NCBI GenBank assembly: GCA_036850595.1
Contig: CM072163.1
Location: 3,830,595 to 3,894,594 of the forward strand
From: Rhyacichthys aspro
Lineage: Eukaryota; Chordata; Actinopteri; Gobiiformes; Rhyacichthyidae
Direction of reading: 5' to 3'
DNA length: 64,000 nt
The notes below the pieces were generated by a model. That model searched no databases. It was not told the DNA's origin and saw nothing but the letters and a program-made list of their open reading frames with translations. Of this stretch, positions 24,190 to 37,124 are shown in pieces. Both the position numbers and the translations under genes were made by a program. How positions within the stretch are numbered: the first letter of the stretch is position 1; each line of letters opens with the position of its first letter.

Positions 24190-24620
24190 TTACAGAAGCT
24201 CTGCGGAGTCCGTGGGTTCACTGCCACTTGCTTAACTCTCTCGTTTGGCTCCTAATCGACACGGAGCACTTTACTCCCTCAGACTGAGTCCCTTCCCCTT
24301 CACTCTGTCCTCCTCTTTTAAATGCCACTCGCAAATGCTTCGAGTGGGGCGACTTAAAAATCCATTTCCCACTTCACGTCCTTGCCGCGAGTCCATTCAT
24401 CTTGCCGGGATTCCTGTGTTCTTCGTATCGATTTGCTGCTGCCGCCGTGTCGCTGCCTCAGACCGGAGCAGACCTTGAGCCGAGGGGGAGTCGTAATGGA
24501 GTCGTCTCCTCTCCTCGTTACTCCCACGGAGCCTCTACCTCTGGGTCAAAGTGGTACGGGACACAAGGACCACCTCTGTTTGACCTTCACCAAAAACAGG
24601 ACATGATGTTGGCTTGGGTC
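24190..24620. other. CpG-containing complex sequence, candidate regulatory element or untranslated exon
   Basis: Several overlapping open frames of 74-94 codons with no family resemblance. It includes TTGCCGCGAGTCC and a CTGCTGCCGCCGTGTCGC stretch, and lies 340 bp after the LTR element. Confidence 0.2.
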
Positions 24621-24844
24621 CTGCAGTATCGGACAAACATTATCATCGTGTTAAGGGAAGAAGACTGTTTTCTTTATAAAAATTGAATCATAATAAAAGG
24701 AAGTTTCCTAATTTCCTGTGTACATAACATTTTCCTACTTCACTTAAATACTTTGGCATTAAATAAAATCAGTATGTGGAATAATGAATGTATGAAGCGT
24801 CCATTTTAGAAGCGTCCGTGACTCATCTTCCCCTCTTCTCTGTA

Positions 24845-24920
24845 TTCAGTTCAATTCCATTTTATTTATATAGTCCAGTATCACAATAACAATTTTCCCT
24901 GTATCTAAAGATGCATTATA
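24845..24920 (+). repeat. fragment of a common fish interspersed repeat
   Basis: CAGTTCAATTCCATTTTATT then TATATAGTCCAGTATCACAA matches the widespread fish motif TTTTATTTATATAGCGCCAAATCACAA (recalled); only one end is present. Confidence 0.5.
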
Positions 24921-27790
24921 AACTTACCTTCAACAGTCCTTGGTAGTGAGCACACAATGAAGCACTTAATTCTCAATTGTATCTCCAGGATAAACACTTA
25001 TAATCACAAGTTTGGTCGTCATCATCAGGTCGGCCATTTTGAGTCTCACAAAGGCAGTGTGTGCTAAATGTGTTTTCAATTTAAAAACCGGGGGGATGAG
25101 GCAAATGTCCCAAGAGTCAATTAAATAAGACTGACAAATACACTGTACATTACAGAGTCGTATTTGCCTCTTATTCTTGTCACATTTTGGATTTGATTTG
25201 AAGTAACACAACCTGACAAATAAAGTTAATGATTAAAAGAAGCAAAACACATTAGCACACATTTCCCAAAATTATAGTTAGTTAGTCTCTTTTATGAAAA
25301 TAAAATAAAAATGTACACGGGGCTAGCAAAAAAAAAAAATCTGATATATCTGAGGCACTGAATGTGGACAAAAAAGGGCCTTTATTTTGGACAAGGCCAT
25401 CCTGGATAAAGGATTTTAAAAATATGTATGGCCCAGTGAAGAAGTCAAAATACGTTTGGCGCGTCCCTTACTTAACAGAAGACTTTTATTAGTCACAGTG
25501 CCCAAGCTTTTTTTTTCCCCCAAAAGAAGAGGCTACTTTACGTTTGCATGGAATTTCAACCTGCGTCCTTAAGAAACTTTTTTTTTTCCACAGTTTTGAC
25601 CCATTGATGCACTTCCATTTACATTTGGACTTTTATATTCTCCCAAATGTTGGCTTTTTTTCCTTATAATTCTTTCTACGCCACAGGTTTCTGAATAGAT
25701 AAAAAAAAAACGTCCTAATTCATTTCAGAGATGCCAGACGTGAGCTGTTATGTCTCAACAGAACCCCACACTCTCTGTACTCCTGATGTGCTGCCATCTT
25801 GTCTCTCTCAGTGGGCAGTGACAGGCCTGTTCTCTGTAATAATGTCGAGTACAGCAGGTCCATCACGGCCTTGTCCTGTCCGCTGTATCTGAAGCAGTCT
25901 AGCATCATGGGTAACATTTATATAAAGACACCTCTCAGCTGTAACTAATCTCATCAAGGGAGGAATCTGAGACACTCTACGATCTTGTTACGATTTTGTT
26001 ATTTTTAAATGTTGTGAACAGGATCAAACAGATTCAAATCATCCATAATTGTATTTTTATCTTGACATTGACATGGCACACACTTCGTCTCAGACACACT
26101 GACGGGGGCCACATGTTTTTCTGGTGACCGTCTTCTTCGATGTCACACAGAAGCCGTCTCGCTGAGATTCTCACGCTGTTCATGTCAGCTCCACCTGGCA
26201 AAAATAATAGAGACGGAGCAAACGCAATCGGACGCCGCTGGAGCACTATGTGACAGTCCAGACAGAGGTGTTATCGAAGAATGGATGGACACACACTGCA
26301 GCTGGGGAAACTAACAAGGACCCACAATGACAATGGCCCCATGAGAGAGCCCAGAGGCACACCGTCCCATCAAACTGTGGACACACAAGACAGGTTTACT
26401 GACCCTGGGACATGGACTGTGGTCCTGGATTTATGAGAGAAACACTGGTGTTGGACACAGAAGAGTCAGTGATGAGTATTTACCTAAAATTAAGCTGTTA
26501 CAGTCAGTAACAGGACAGTAAAAGCACCATGACCATAGATGGCAGCAGGGTTCAAAGACACATCGTCTTGTTGTACTCTGGTTTATCTGATGCACTGTCG
26601 ACTACAGTTCAATAAGTAACATGCAGCTTTCTTTATTTGTTTCTTATCTCATTTTCTGGTCTGAGATAAAGTTTGACGTCAAGCACAGAATTTTAGATTT
26701 GTCATTTTTCTTTTAATTAGTTGAAGATGACAAGGAAGCAGTCGTGTAGAGAATATTAAAGCCCACAACCAAGTACAGCCAAGTCATTCAGTATTATTAC
26801 GATGTCAAAAATGTGTCTTTTGCTAATACTAAATATACACACATTAGAATGTACTGTATGTGCTCCACAGGCTATATTTTGCACTTATGTGGCTTCTGAT
26901 GGGGACTGTCCATCAAGTTTTGAGAGATGTTCCTCCAAATGCTGCTTTCAATGCAGATGCAGTCATCTTTTAGATAGCGTCGAATTGACTGTATGTGCAG
27001 TAAATTCTATACAGCACCGAGCAGCCAGCTATCATTAAATAAAGTAGATAAAGTAGAAAATGTGTGTGCCCATCCACCAAATAACACAGCGGGGCCTTGA
27101 TGCACTGGTGTAATGAGCGCTCTGTGGCACCGTGGAGCTTCCTAGGTGCTATTCAGAGGAGTGGGCGGGACAGGCGACGCACCCTTCATTCATGGAATAA
27201 TTTGGGTGCTTATTAGGCTGACTGAGTGGCTCACTTAGAGCTGGGTGTACGTCTTCGCCCCTGCTCTGCTTCTCCAGGTGTCTGCGGTGTGATTACGGCG
27301 TGAATGATGTGTTCACTGCCTGCCATCTGGGTGGGAGGACCGAGGCACGGAGCGTTTCAAAGCTCGGCCGTGTGCAGAATAACACGGCTCCTCCAACACA
27401 CACACGTGAAGAGGATGAGAGAGGTTAAATATAGAAGCCTGGCATCCATCAGCCTTTATGGATCACAATTGTACTTATTTATCCATTTCTACTTTTTAAC
27501 TGGGAATCTATTGCATTGTAAAAGTCAATTTGTGGTTTGATAAAGATGAGTTTTGGTTCTAGCAGTTTTTTCATCTCTAAGTATTTGTAGGATTCATTTT
27601 CTACCGAGACTTAACTTTTAGTATTCCTCTCCAGTCAGATGTCATTAATCTTTTGGGTGATGTAGTGTATTGAGTGTTGTACCCTACCATAGCATCCTTT
27701 TTTTTCCAGATGTATTTATTTGTTATCAACAGTTTTAATACATACCTGTTTTTTATATTTCTCTTTCTATCCTTGTATCCTTTATACCAC
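24921..27790. other. AT-rich non-coding sequence
   Basis: A moderately CpG-containing patch at 26080-26290 is the only compositional change. No gene seen. Confidence 0.5.
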
Positions 27791-28717
27791 ACATGTCAAA
27801 CTCAAGGCCAAATGCGGACCTTTGTAATGTTTTATATTGCCCTCGATGCATTTGGAAGGTAATGTTTTTGGGACTTTACAAAAGGCACTAAACTATTCTA
27901 CAGATATGTAATAGGAAACAGTAGTTTTTAGTTGGATTTGAACACATCTTAGTTGGATTTTAACACGTTTTAGTTGGATTTAAACCAGTTTTAGTTAGAT
28001 TTAAACAGAGTTCAGTTGGATTTTGACACGTTTTAGTTAGATTTAAACCGGTTTTAGTTGGATTTAAACAGGTTTTAGTTGGATTTAAACAGGTTTTAGT
28101 TAGATTTAAACCAGTTTTAGTTAGATTTAAACCAGTTTTAGTTGGATTTAAACAGATTTCAGTTGGATTTTGACACGTTTTAGTTAGATTTAAACCGGTT
28201 TTAGTTGGATTTAAACAGGTTTTAGTTAGATTTAAACCTGTTTTAGTTAGATTTAAACTGGTTTTAGTTGGATTTGAACAGATTTCAGTTGGATTTTAAC
28301 ACGTTTTAGTTAGATTTAAACCAGTTTTAGTTGGATTTGAACAGATTTCAGTTGGATTAAGTTTTAGTTGGATTTAAATTTAGTTGGATTAAAGTTTTAG
28401 TTGATTAGTTTTAGTTGGATTAAAAGGTTTAGTTGGATTTAAGTTTTAGTTGGATTTAAACTGGTTTTAGTTGGATTTGAACAGATTTCAGTTGGATTTT
28501 AACACGTTTTAGTTAGATTTAAACCAGTTTTAGTTGGATTTGAACAGATTTCAGTTGGATTTGAACACGTTTTAGTTGGATTTGAACACGTTTTAGTTGG
28601 ATTTGAACAGATTTCAGTTGGATTTAAATAAGTTTTAGGGATTTGTCACAGTCTTCCGCTCCTGAAATGATTCTTATTTACTATTGCGGCCCCTCACCAC
28701 TTTGAGCTTGACACCAT
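27791..28717. mobile_element. short-TIR DNA transposon-like element carrying minisatellite array 1
   Basis: The ends are inverted: TGTCAAACTCAAGG at the left (from 27794) and ...CACTTTGAGCTTGACACCAT at the right (28699-28717). Ends of this type (TGTCAAACTC) occur on non-autonomous hAT-like elements of fishes. The interior is a left arm (TTTTATATTGCCCTCG), the 21 bp array, and a right arm (CTCCTGAAATGATTCTTATT, then GGCCCCTCACCAC). No 8 bp target duplication is evident, so class assignment is tentative. Confidence 0.5.
27925..28639 (+). repeat. 21 bp minisatellite array 1 (about 34 units)
   Basis: The units are of the form TTTTAGTTGGATTTAAACAGG, with variants at TTAG/TTGG and the last four bases. 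Much of the array follows a 63 bp triplet of units (GAACAGA, TTTTAACACG and AAACCAG types). A stretch at about 28355-28450 has many short deletions that break the 21 bp phase. Confidence 0.92.
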
Positions 28718-31700
28718 TGCTTTTCACCCTGTAGCATTGCAACAGTTATAATTACAATGCTCAGTATCAGCTCCAGTTAAAGCACTTTTCATCATCCGTT
28801 CAGAGTCATGGGAGCGCTGTTGTGCACATGTTATAAACCGGTCCATGTGATAACGATTTGGTGGAAGCAGTGAGTCGAATGGCAGCGTTCACCCAAGGCC
28901 CTGTGTCTGTCATGGACACAGTGAAGCCGTGAACTGTAGGTCTGCGTGAGTAAAGTGAGTATGTGTGTGACGCTGAGGCGCTCTGACAGACCCGTCCTCT
29001 GTCGGCAGATGGAGGTTGATACATAATTCAATCTGGGGGCAGATTCATGCTGTTTCTCTTCCCTTCTCATCACCGTACACCAAACGCAGACAGAGCAGGA
29101 TTTGGCGACACACGGGACGGTCCAGAGCTACAAGTCTCCATCCCCCGTCTGCGCCGCGATGGTCGGGAACTCCCCCGGCCCTCATCCTTCTTACAGACAC
29201 ATATCGAAACAAGGTCAAACTGACTTTACCAAAAGTATGGGAGATATGTGCAGCATGCTCACAGATGTCAGCAGTCGTATTTGTCAAAGACGGCAGATAC
29301 ATTCTGTCTGTGCATTTGGATGAAGCTCAGTCTAGACACATGAGCTCTGACCTCTAAACCTGTCTCCGAAAATGAAGCTATGCTGGTATTGACTCGTATC
29401 ACATTTGGTCAAAGACATCATAGAAGCTTTTTTACCTTTATATCCTTCTTTTAATAAACAGAAAGGACTGAATAAAGCTGTAATGATAGAAAATAATCCC
29501 AATTGTCATGAGCAGATTTCAACAGTTACGATTGATATGGCATTTGGTCCCAGCCGGTGCCTTCTGGGTAACGTGGTTTAATTGGAGCTGTGATGTGTCA
29601 GCCAGACAACTTCATTTGGAGAAAGGCATTGGCAGCTTGTGTTTGGACTGTGTGCCAGAAAATGTCTCATATCGAGAGTAAAAAAAGAGAAATGTCACTA
29701 TAGCTTCAGCACATTAGTGGATGACAGACATGACTCACGTCGATGTCATTTCAATGCCATTCCCAGACCATAAATACATCACAGGTTACTCAAGGTAAAA
29801 AACTGTGTCCATACTACACTTTCTAAGCAGTTTTATACAATTTAAACTTTTCTCCTCAAAAAGATGTAGGTTTTGTTTTCCACAGAAGACGACTAGATTC
29901 ATTTGCACGTTTGCTCCCAGCGCCCGTCCTCCTTGGAGCTCCTTGGACGTCCTGCTCGGTTTCGAAGCACAGTAATGTGAGGAGCATCTGTCCCGTTAAA
30001 TGTCCGTCTGTCGCAGTTAGAGCCTCCCCTCGCTCCCCACCGCTGCTCCTCTTCGCACGTGCACCTTGTGTTTGGCATCTGTTGCCATCAATTACCACAT
30101 TGTTGTTCATATGGATGCGAGTGTATACAGGAAATTTACTTTTGTCACTACTGTCAGGTTTTTTTTTTTACATCTGGGAGCTATGATTATGTTTCCTTTT
30201 GCTGTTTTCCTTTTAATTAATGACACTTAACTTCACGTGTTACTTTGTCAAACTCTGATGTAAAAATAGCCTAAATAATAACAATATTAATAAAGACTAA
30301 AGACGCTCTCAAGGATTTATTTACCTCCGTTCTTTACACATGCACAGAAACACTAAGGCTGCATACCGTCAAAGTAAAATAGCTTGTTTGTTTATTTATC
30401 TAGGCCGACTTTAGTGAGAAAACCATTTATCTGGAAAAAAAAAAACCCACAATGTTTACTTGGGGATGAACTTTGTTGACACTGCATGGATTCTCAAATG
30501 TCTCATTGCGAGTTTGTGCTGCTAAATGATGCAATACTGAATCGTTTTGGAATAAATAATGTGCAATTTTCTAACGCTAATGTATTGTTGATGTGAAGGA
30601 AGCAGGAAGATATCAAACAAAAACAAAACAAAACTGAAATGCCGTTAAATCATAAATTCAGATGTCTTGACTGAAGGCTTTTTTTGTTGCAAACTGATTA
30701 GATTCATTCCTCTTCAAAAGTCCATTCAAGACCCTAAACTATCTTCCATTAAACATTTTCATTTCATTGTGTCTTACAACAGCTCTTTTAAATGGGTGGA
30801 CTGTGCCCGTTTAGTGAGATGGCACCAGTCACTGAAAACAAACTTGTAAATACAACATGGAAGAAGACAAATATCAGGAAGCAGCTGTTTACGTTTTCCA
30901 GATTAAAAGTCCATTACCTGATTTTTTTTTTTTACTGTTGCATTTAGTTTGATGGTTTAATCACAAAAACTTATTGTAACAGGAATCATCTAAAAAAAAT
31001 GAGACCTTAAGACGTGATCTAGTCTTTATAATTAAGGATTTTAATAGATGAGAATGATCAGTCCACAGCAGGATTTTGTCCAATCACAGCTCACTTCAGG
31101 TAAAAAGGAGCGCTCCCATTGGTCGACACTGATGTCAACAACGAAGGAACAAGGAAATAAACCAAGGAAATGGGTTATTCTGTTGGAAAATATGTCTTGT
31201 TTTACAGAAATACTGCTCAAAACAGAGGAAAAAATAGAGAAACGTGCAGCAAATGAAACACGGATAAATGTTTCGACGCAGAGTTTAACGAGACAGAGAT
31301 AATTACAGGATCACTACAGTCTACAACAAGAAAAAAGTTTCAGGTCGGCGCTAAACTTCAATTTAATGCAACTTATTAGTATTTTGTGGTGAAAAATTGG
31401 TCCGGTTTTAATCTTTTTTTTTAAATAAAAGAAGCAGGAAAGGTTACTCCGCTGCTGTTGGAGGAGAGTCTGAGACCGGGACAAAAAACAAAATTGTGTA
31501 CTTCAGCTTTATTGTTTGGTGCCAGTTTTGTCCTATTGGAGAGAATGTGTCGCACAATTTAACCAAATAACACCCCATTTTCACACAGTAGTGGTCATAA
31601 TGTGTTAGCTGAAGTAAACAAGAGTGTACGGTGTGAATAATGGTGCACAGTGAGATTCAAAAGCTTATCTTAAAATCAAAGAATGACAGTGATGCAGTGC

Positions 31701-33689
31701 TGGACTTCTCTCTCTGCACAAAGACTGAACTCATCAAAGCAGACGTGATTGGCTCAGATCTGGGGATGATTTATCAGCTTGATTAACAGACAGAAAGGAT
31801 CAGACTGATGCGGCCACGTTTCCCGCTGGACTTAGCCCCGGTATGTGCTTCTTTTTGCAGCACGGAGCTTGAAGGTCACTTTAGTGTCAGAAGGAGGATG
31901 TCTCTCTCGGGACCCGACCCCCGGAGAAGATCCCGGGTTTGTGGAGAGAGTGGGACGCAGAGCAGAGCAGAGTGAGGGGAATCTCAATGGAGTTACACTC
32001 ACAACAGAGACATATGTTGGAGGAAAGGGAACATGACACAAAGCTGCCATAAGAACAGAGTGTAAGCTACACCACTGCAGGCTCAGAAGACACAAAACTA
32101 TACGCACTGGGAATTAAAATGGCAATATTTAGGTTCACATTTATTATTTAATTACACATTGTCAATTTGGGTTAAATTGTTGTATCTGTTCTTACCTTCA
32201 ATTGCCTTCAATCTCTTTTCTTTTATGTTAGAGAGAGTTTTTTCTTACATTTTTTATCCATTGATCTATCGTCCAGATTTACGTTTTGCTATATTTTCTT
32301 TTCCAGACCATTATTATGATGTTTTTCTACATTAACATCTTAATTTTTGGAGTCACATTTAAGAATTTTCTCTTCTTCTCTTCTGTGTTCCCATTGTCTG
32401 TCACCAAATGGCAGATAAATGACGTACATCGCTCCTCAATGTGTCCAGTCAGATGGCCGTCCACTTTGAGCTCAAGTCTGTCACCGGGTTTTGCCAACTT
32501 TCCATTTCTCTTTGTTGTTGCATTGAGCTTATTTATGTTTGAGAGTTAATAAAAGTTGATTTGAATAAAAATATAAATTCATGTAAATTCATGTGACAAT
32601 TCTCTGTGGTCACATTATTTTAAGATGGAAATGTGAAAATGGGACAATGCATAAATGTGTCATGCATGAAAATAAATAAATATAAATATGCAACACTGTT
32701 TATTTTTTTTATTCTTATTTTTTAATTTTTACGTATTTTCTTATTTTTATTTAAATTAAATTAAATTAAATTAAATTAAATTAAATTAAATTTTATTTTA
32801 TTTTATTTTATTTTATTTTATTTTATTTTATTTTTTTTTTTTTATTATTTTTATTTTTATTTTTATTTTTATTTTTATTTTTATTTTTATTTATGTCTGG
32901 TCCTACTCTGCACCAGTATCCCTGGATCCACTCCAGATATATCCAGTACAAGTTGATATATCTGTTTTCCTATTAGTCTTTGGTGATAGAAGAGGAACAC
33001 GGAGCATAAAGGCCTCTCGACGTGTGTCCTGTCGAGCAGACGTAGCTCCACAATGAAGCCGCAGGGAGTGAAAGGGGAGTGGTCCAGATCTGACCTGGGA
33101 TCAGTGGGTCCTGGCTCAGAGCTCCGAGTCCTGCTGAGTCTCAGTATTAGTCCTCAGCTCTGGTCTGAACTGGAGCCAGTGACATGGAGCTGAGCCAAGA
33201 GCAGTGCCTCTGTCTGCTCTACACTTCCATAAGACGGACTGTGTTTGGAGATGACAGTGTTGTGTAGGGTTAAATCAAGGTTCATTTAATATATGCCTTT
33301 GCACAAGTTTATCTAAGTCTTTTTTTTCAGTCTATATAATGCCACATTTTATAAAATCCAAAATTTGTGAAGAGAAGAGTGAGCTTTACAAACCTCAGTT
33401 ACATTATTTAAACAAATCTCTTTATCTTATCTTTATCTGAAGTATTTTGTGCAACACTTTTTACCCCGAGATAAATCACATCTATTTATACAACTGCACA
33501 GATGCTATAAAGACATGATTCACTAAAGATTAGCTTGAACTAAAACACAAGAGCTTCTCCAGTGACTCATTAATAAATAAAATAAGGTGTTTTCTCCAGA
33601 ATTCACAAAATCCAAAGTGCTTTTTCAGTCACTTTTGTATTTGTTTCATTCTTCCATTTACTTAAACATCTATCTCTATCCATTTGTCA
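28718..33689. other. non-coding sequence
   Basis: GC-richer patches lie at 28800-29360, 29890-30080, 31800-32030 and 32990-33250 (the last with CAGATCTGACCTGGGATC). Open frames overlap on both strands in the first two, but none has a recognisable domain. No gene assigned. Confidence 0.45.
32740..32894. repeat. AT-rich compound microsatellite (AAATT / TTTTA / ATTTTT)
   Basis: AAATT pentamers give way to TTTTA pentamers, then to ATTTTT hexamers; the composition is roughly the reverse complement of the tract at 19.9-20.1 kb. Confidence 0.9.
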
Positions 33690-33853
33690 TTCCCTGTACT
33701 CCATTTCCCAGAGAGCTTTGCAGGGCTCAGCAAGTCATATGACCACGCAGGGAGCAGGTGGTAGCGGGTCATGTGATGTTGTTAGCCGATGCTGAGGAGG
33801 AGCAGCTACATCCCACTGAATCACAGCACCATCAGTCTCTGCCTGCGCTAAAG
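33690..33853 (+). promoter_or_regulatory. candidate promoter plus non-coding first exon (possible distal tsnare1 start)
   Basis: Three features cluster in 160 bp. (1) ACTCCATTTCCCAGAGAGC at 33698-33716 resembles the ACTACAATTCCCAGAATGC motif bound by ZNF143 at vertebrate promoters. (2) GTCATATGAC at 33734-33743 is a perfect palindrome with an E-box, and TCATGTGA at 33769-33776 is a second E-box of the USF/TFE type. (3) A good + strand splice donor, CTAAAG|GTAAAC, lies at 33853/33854. A short untranslated exon ending at 33853 could splice to the acceptor at 52816 about 19 kb downstream. The link to tsnare1 is inference. The motifs work in either orientation, so a minus-strand transcript is also possible. 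Confidence 0.35.
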
Positions 33854-35638
33854 GTAAACCCACTCACTGCCGCTCGTGGATCCTGTCGTTTTGTGCCTTT
33901 AGTAAAGAACATAAGCCTGAAAGACGGAGAGACGGAGGGTTTAGAGGAAGAGGAGGAGGAGAGGGGGCAGGATAAGGGGGATGGGAGGCCAACCGGGAAA
34001 CCTCTCCTCTGTGAAAACAAGGAAGCACAGATGTTGCCCTGTGGTTTACTGAGGAAACGTGTTGGATCTGATAGAGGCCGTGTTGTCAGAGATGTGCGGA
34101 GCTGATGGACGGATGAAGGAATGAATAATCAGATGGTTGTACGGATGTGAGGATGCTGCAATTAGTTCCAGATATTATCAGAGCTAGCAGGTGGTCCTCG
34201 AGCGGGGAGGATGGCTCCTGCTGATTGGCTTCCTATTACTGCTAATACAAGACTAATAGGATTGGAAAAGATGTTCATTATGTAGGATTTAACTTTTATA
34301 ATCAGTGGATATATCTATATTTCTGTTACATGTTGTTTACAGTGCTATGTTCTGTTAATTCATAATGTTTAAGGAGTTTAAATGAATGCAACATAGCTTT
34401 ATATTAACTACAGTCTATTAAGCAGTAGTAAGGCATTAATAAATATGTAATTAAGGATTCATTTTAACTAAAATATTTTTTAAGACTAAAACATCATAAC
34501 AATGTTGATAACTTAATAGTGCTTATTAATGTATGATTTGTAAATAGTTACCAAAACTAAACTAATACTAAAGTAATGTTTAATAGTATTCCCATTCTGC
34601 TCACATTTTAAAAGAGAGCTATAACTGTTTTGACTTGAATATATATCAAATTAATGCCAATTGATCAGACATTTATAAAGAGCAGCACAGTGCTTAGGTT
34701 GTGTCTGGTATTAATTTAACCAAATTGTATGAAAACAATGTATGAAAAACTGAAACAATGGTCATTATAAAACTAAAGCCTAAAGATATTTCCATAGATA
34801 CAGTGCAGTTTTATTTTAAATTATTTTTTTCTTCATACGTTATCTTATTTCCACTGTCATTTTCACTTATTACAATTGTAGATACTTTAATACTTCTCTC
34901 CTTAATTAGTAATGCGCTTATTTTGTTTATTTTTTATTTATTTTTGCAGATAAAAATACAGTTATTTCTAATTTTTTCTGATTCACTTCGAAATGACATA
35001 ATCTTACATTTGGTTAAACCTGCTCTGGGTTCAATCAGGTTTAAATCCAAAATGTGGTCACACTGGCGCTTCCTTGTTTTTTTTGTGTCTGATTTAAGTG
35101 AACCATGGACTGTATATTTGAGTCCTTAATAAAGATAATAATAATATCTATCAGTAGACATTTAAAGTGAATGACTGTTGCAGTGTAATGTAAGTCCAAC
35201 ATTTTATGGCGTGACCTGAGACGACTTCCTAGTTTCCTTTCTTGAATATCAACGAACCGTCTTTTTAAAGCGAGCTAACATTATCTCGGCTGACGGGACG
35301 GTGTTTGGTGTAAAGCGGCCCGTATCTTCGCGGAGACACCCTCGACAAAGCCCTGAATCAGCGGGACACTATCTCCACATCCTGCACGTTAGAGAGAGCT
35401 TCACGTGTGGCTCCCGTTCAGAAACACCATCTGCTCCAGTATTTACACAAATAAACGATGGCAGCTCGTCTCAGTCGCACCGCTCTGATGGTTTGACTGG
35501 GCTTTACCGCGTGATTCATATCAGAGGTGATGCCTGATCCCGACTGTCTGTACATCAGGGAGCCCACAGTAAACAGAGTACAGTGTGGTTTACCATATGT
35601 CTGCACAGAGCCTAGGAGTGGAAAGCATGTTTGGAGCC
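33854..35638. other. non-coding sequence downstream of the candidate promoter
   Basis: A purine-rich stretch (GGAAGAGGAGGAGGAGAG near 33945) follows the candidate promoter. 34300-35150 is very AT-rich, with a 123-codon hydrophobic frame that is a composition effect. 35215-35560 is CpG-containing. Confidence 0.45.
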
Positions 35639-37124
35639 ACAGAGCCATGAAAAAGTATTTGCCCCCTTCCTGATTTCTTATTTTTGGTATATTTGTCACA
35701 CTTAAATGTCATGGCACAAGATAAAATTTTATATGGCCCTCAGGTTCTGTGATAAAATGTATTGTTTATGGCCCCAACAGCAGCAGCTTTATACAAACCT
35801 GTTAAAATCCAACTAAAACCTGTTTAAATCCCACTAAAACCTGTACAGATCCGACTAAAACCTGTTTAATTCCCACTAAAACCTGTACAAATGCAACTAA
35901 AACCTGTTTAAATCCCACTAAAACCTGTACAAATGCAACTAAAACCTGTTTAAATCCCACTAAAACCTGTACAAATCAGACTAAAACCTGTTTAATTCCC
36001 ACTAAAACCTGTACAAATCAGACTAAAACCTGTTTAATTCCCACTAAAACCTGTACAGATCCGACTAAAACCTGTTTAATTCCCACTAAAACCTGTACAA
36101 ATGCAACTAAAACCTGTTTAAATCCCACTAAAACCTGTACAAATGCAACTAAAACCTGTTTAAATCCCACTAAAACCTGTACAAATCTGACTAAAACCTG
36201 TTTAATTCCCACTAAAACCTGTACAAATCTGACTAAAACCTGTTTAATTCCCACTAAAACCTGTACAAATCAGACTAAAACCTGTTTAATTCCCACTAAA
36301 ACCTGTACAAATCTGACTAAAACCTGTTTAAATCCCACTAAAACCTGTACAAATGCAACTAAAACCTGTTTAAATCCCACTAAAACCTGTACAAATCCAA
36401 CTAAAACCTGTTGAAATCCCACTAAAACCTGTACAAATCAGACTAAAACCTGTTTAATTCCCACTAAAACCTGTTAAAATCCAACTAAAACCTGTTGATA
36501 TCCCACTAAAACCTGTACAAATCAGACTAAAACCTGTTTAATTCCCACTAAAACCTGTACAAATCAGACTAAAACCTGTTTAAATCCCACTAAAACCTGT
36601 ACAAATCCGACTAAAACCTGTTTAAATCCCACTAAAACCTGTACAAATCCAACTAAAACCTGCTGAAATTCCCATAAAACCTGTTCAAATCTTATTAAAA
36701 TGTGTTCAAATCTCACCATAACCTGTTCATGTCCATTGAAAACCTGTTCAAATCCCACTAAAACCTGTTGAAATTCCCATTAAACCTGTTCAAATCCCAC
36801 TAAAACCTGTTGAAATTCCCATTAAACCTGTTCAAATCCCACTAAAACCTGTTGAAATTCCCATAAAACTTGTTCAAATCCCACTAAAACCTGTTGAAAT
36901 TCCCATTAAACCTGTTCAAATCTTATTAAAATGTGTTCAAATCTCACCATAACCTGTTCATGTCCATTGAAAACCTGTTCAAATCCCACTAAAACCTGCT
37001 CAAATCCATTGAAAACCTGTTTAAATTCAACTAAAATCTGTTCAAGTCCAAATCCAAGACTGTCCAAGACTGTAGGCCCCTGTAAGAAAAAAGGAAGGGG
37101 GCAAACACATTTTCACGGCGCTGT
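35639..37124. mobile_element. MITE-like element with ~30 bp terminal inverted repeats carrying array 2
   Basis: The left end reads ACAGAGCCATGAAAAAGTAT then TTGCCCCCTTC. The right end is its near reverse complement: GAAGGGGGCAAACACATTTT then CACGGCGCTGT, ending 37124. These ends differ from the TGTCAAACTC ends around array 1. There is no open frame for a transposase and no clear target duplication. Confidence 0.6.
35800..37062 (-). repeat. 21 bp minisatellite array 2 (about 60 units)
   Basis: The + strand unit is AAAACCTGTTTAAATCCCACT, the reverse complement of the array 1 unit family. Two unit types alternate (CCCACTAAAACCTGTAC and a GACT or CAACTAAAACCTGTTT type), giving a 42 bp higher-order period over most of the array. 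The right part shifts to AAATTCCCATTAAACCTGTTC types. Its open frames on both strands (heptad QVLVGFK-like repeats) follow from the 21 bp period and are not evidence of a gene. Confidence 0.95.

Noticed and set aside
19480..24600. Possible repeat pair (GGGACACAAGGGACCAC near 19625 and GGGACACAAGGACCACC near 24559)
   Set aside because: The match is short (about 17 bases) and does not extend convincingly on either side.
34758..35129. 123-codon hydrophobic + open frame resembling a membrane protein
   Set aside because: Its F, I and L richness follows from T-rich DNA. There is no Kozak context, no known family and no splice signals.
36018..36758. Minus-strand open frames with heptad repeats (QVLVGFK type)
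   Set aside because: A 21 bp tandem period without stops automatically gives a 7-residue repeat; there is no start context or unique sequence around it.
35800..37062. CRISPR-like array
   Set aside because: The repeats are contiguous with no unique spacers, and the sequence is a vertebrate nuclear region.
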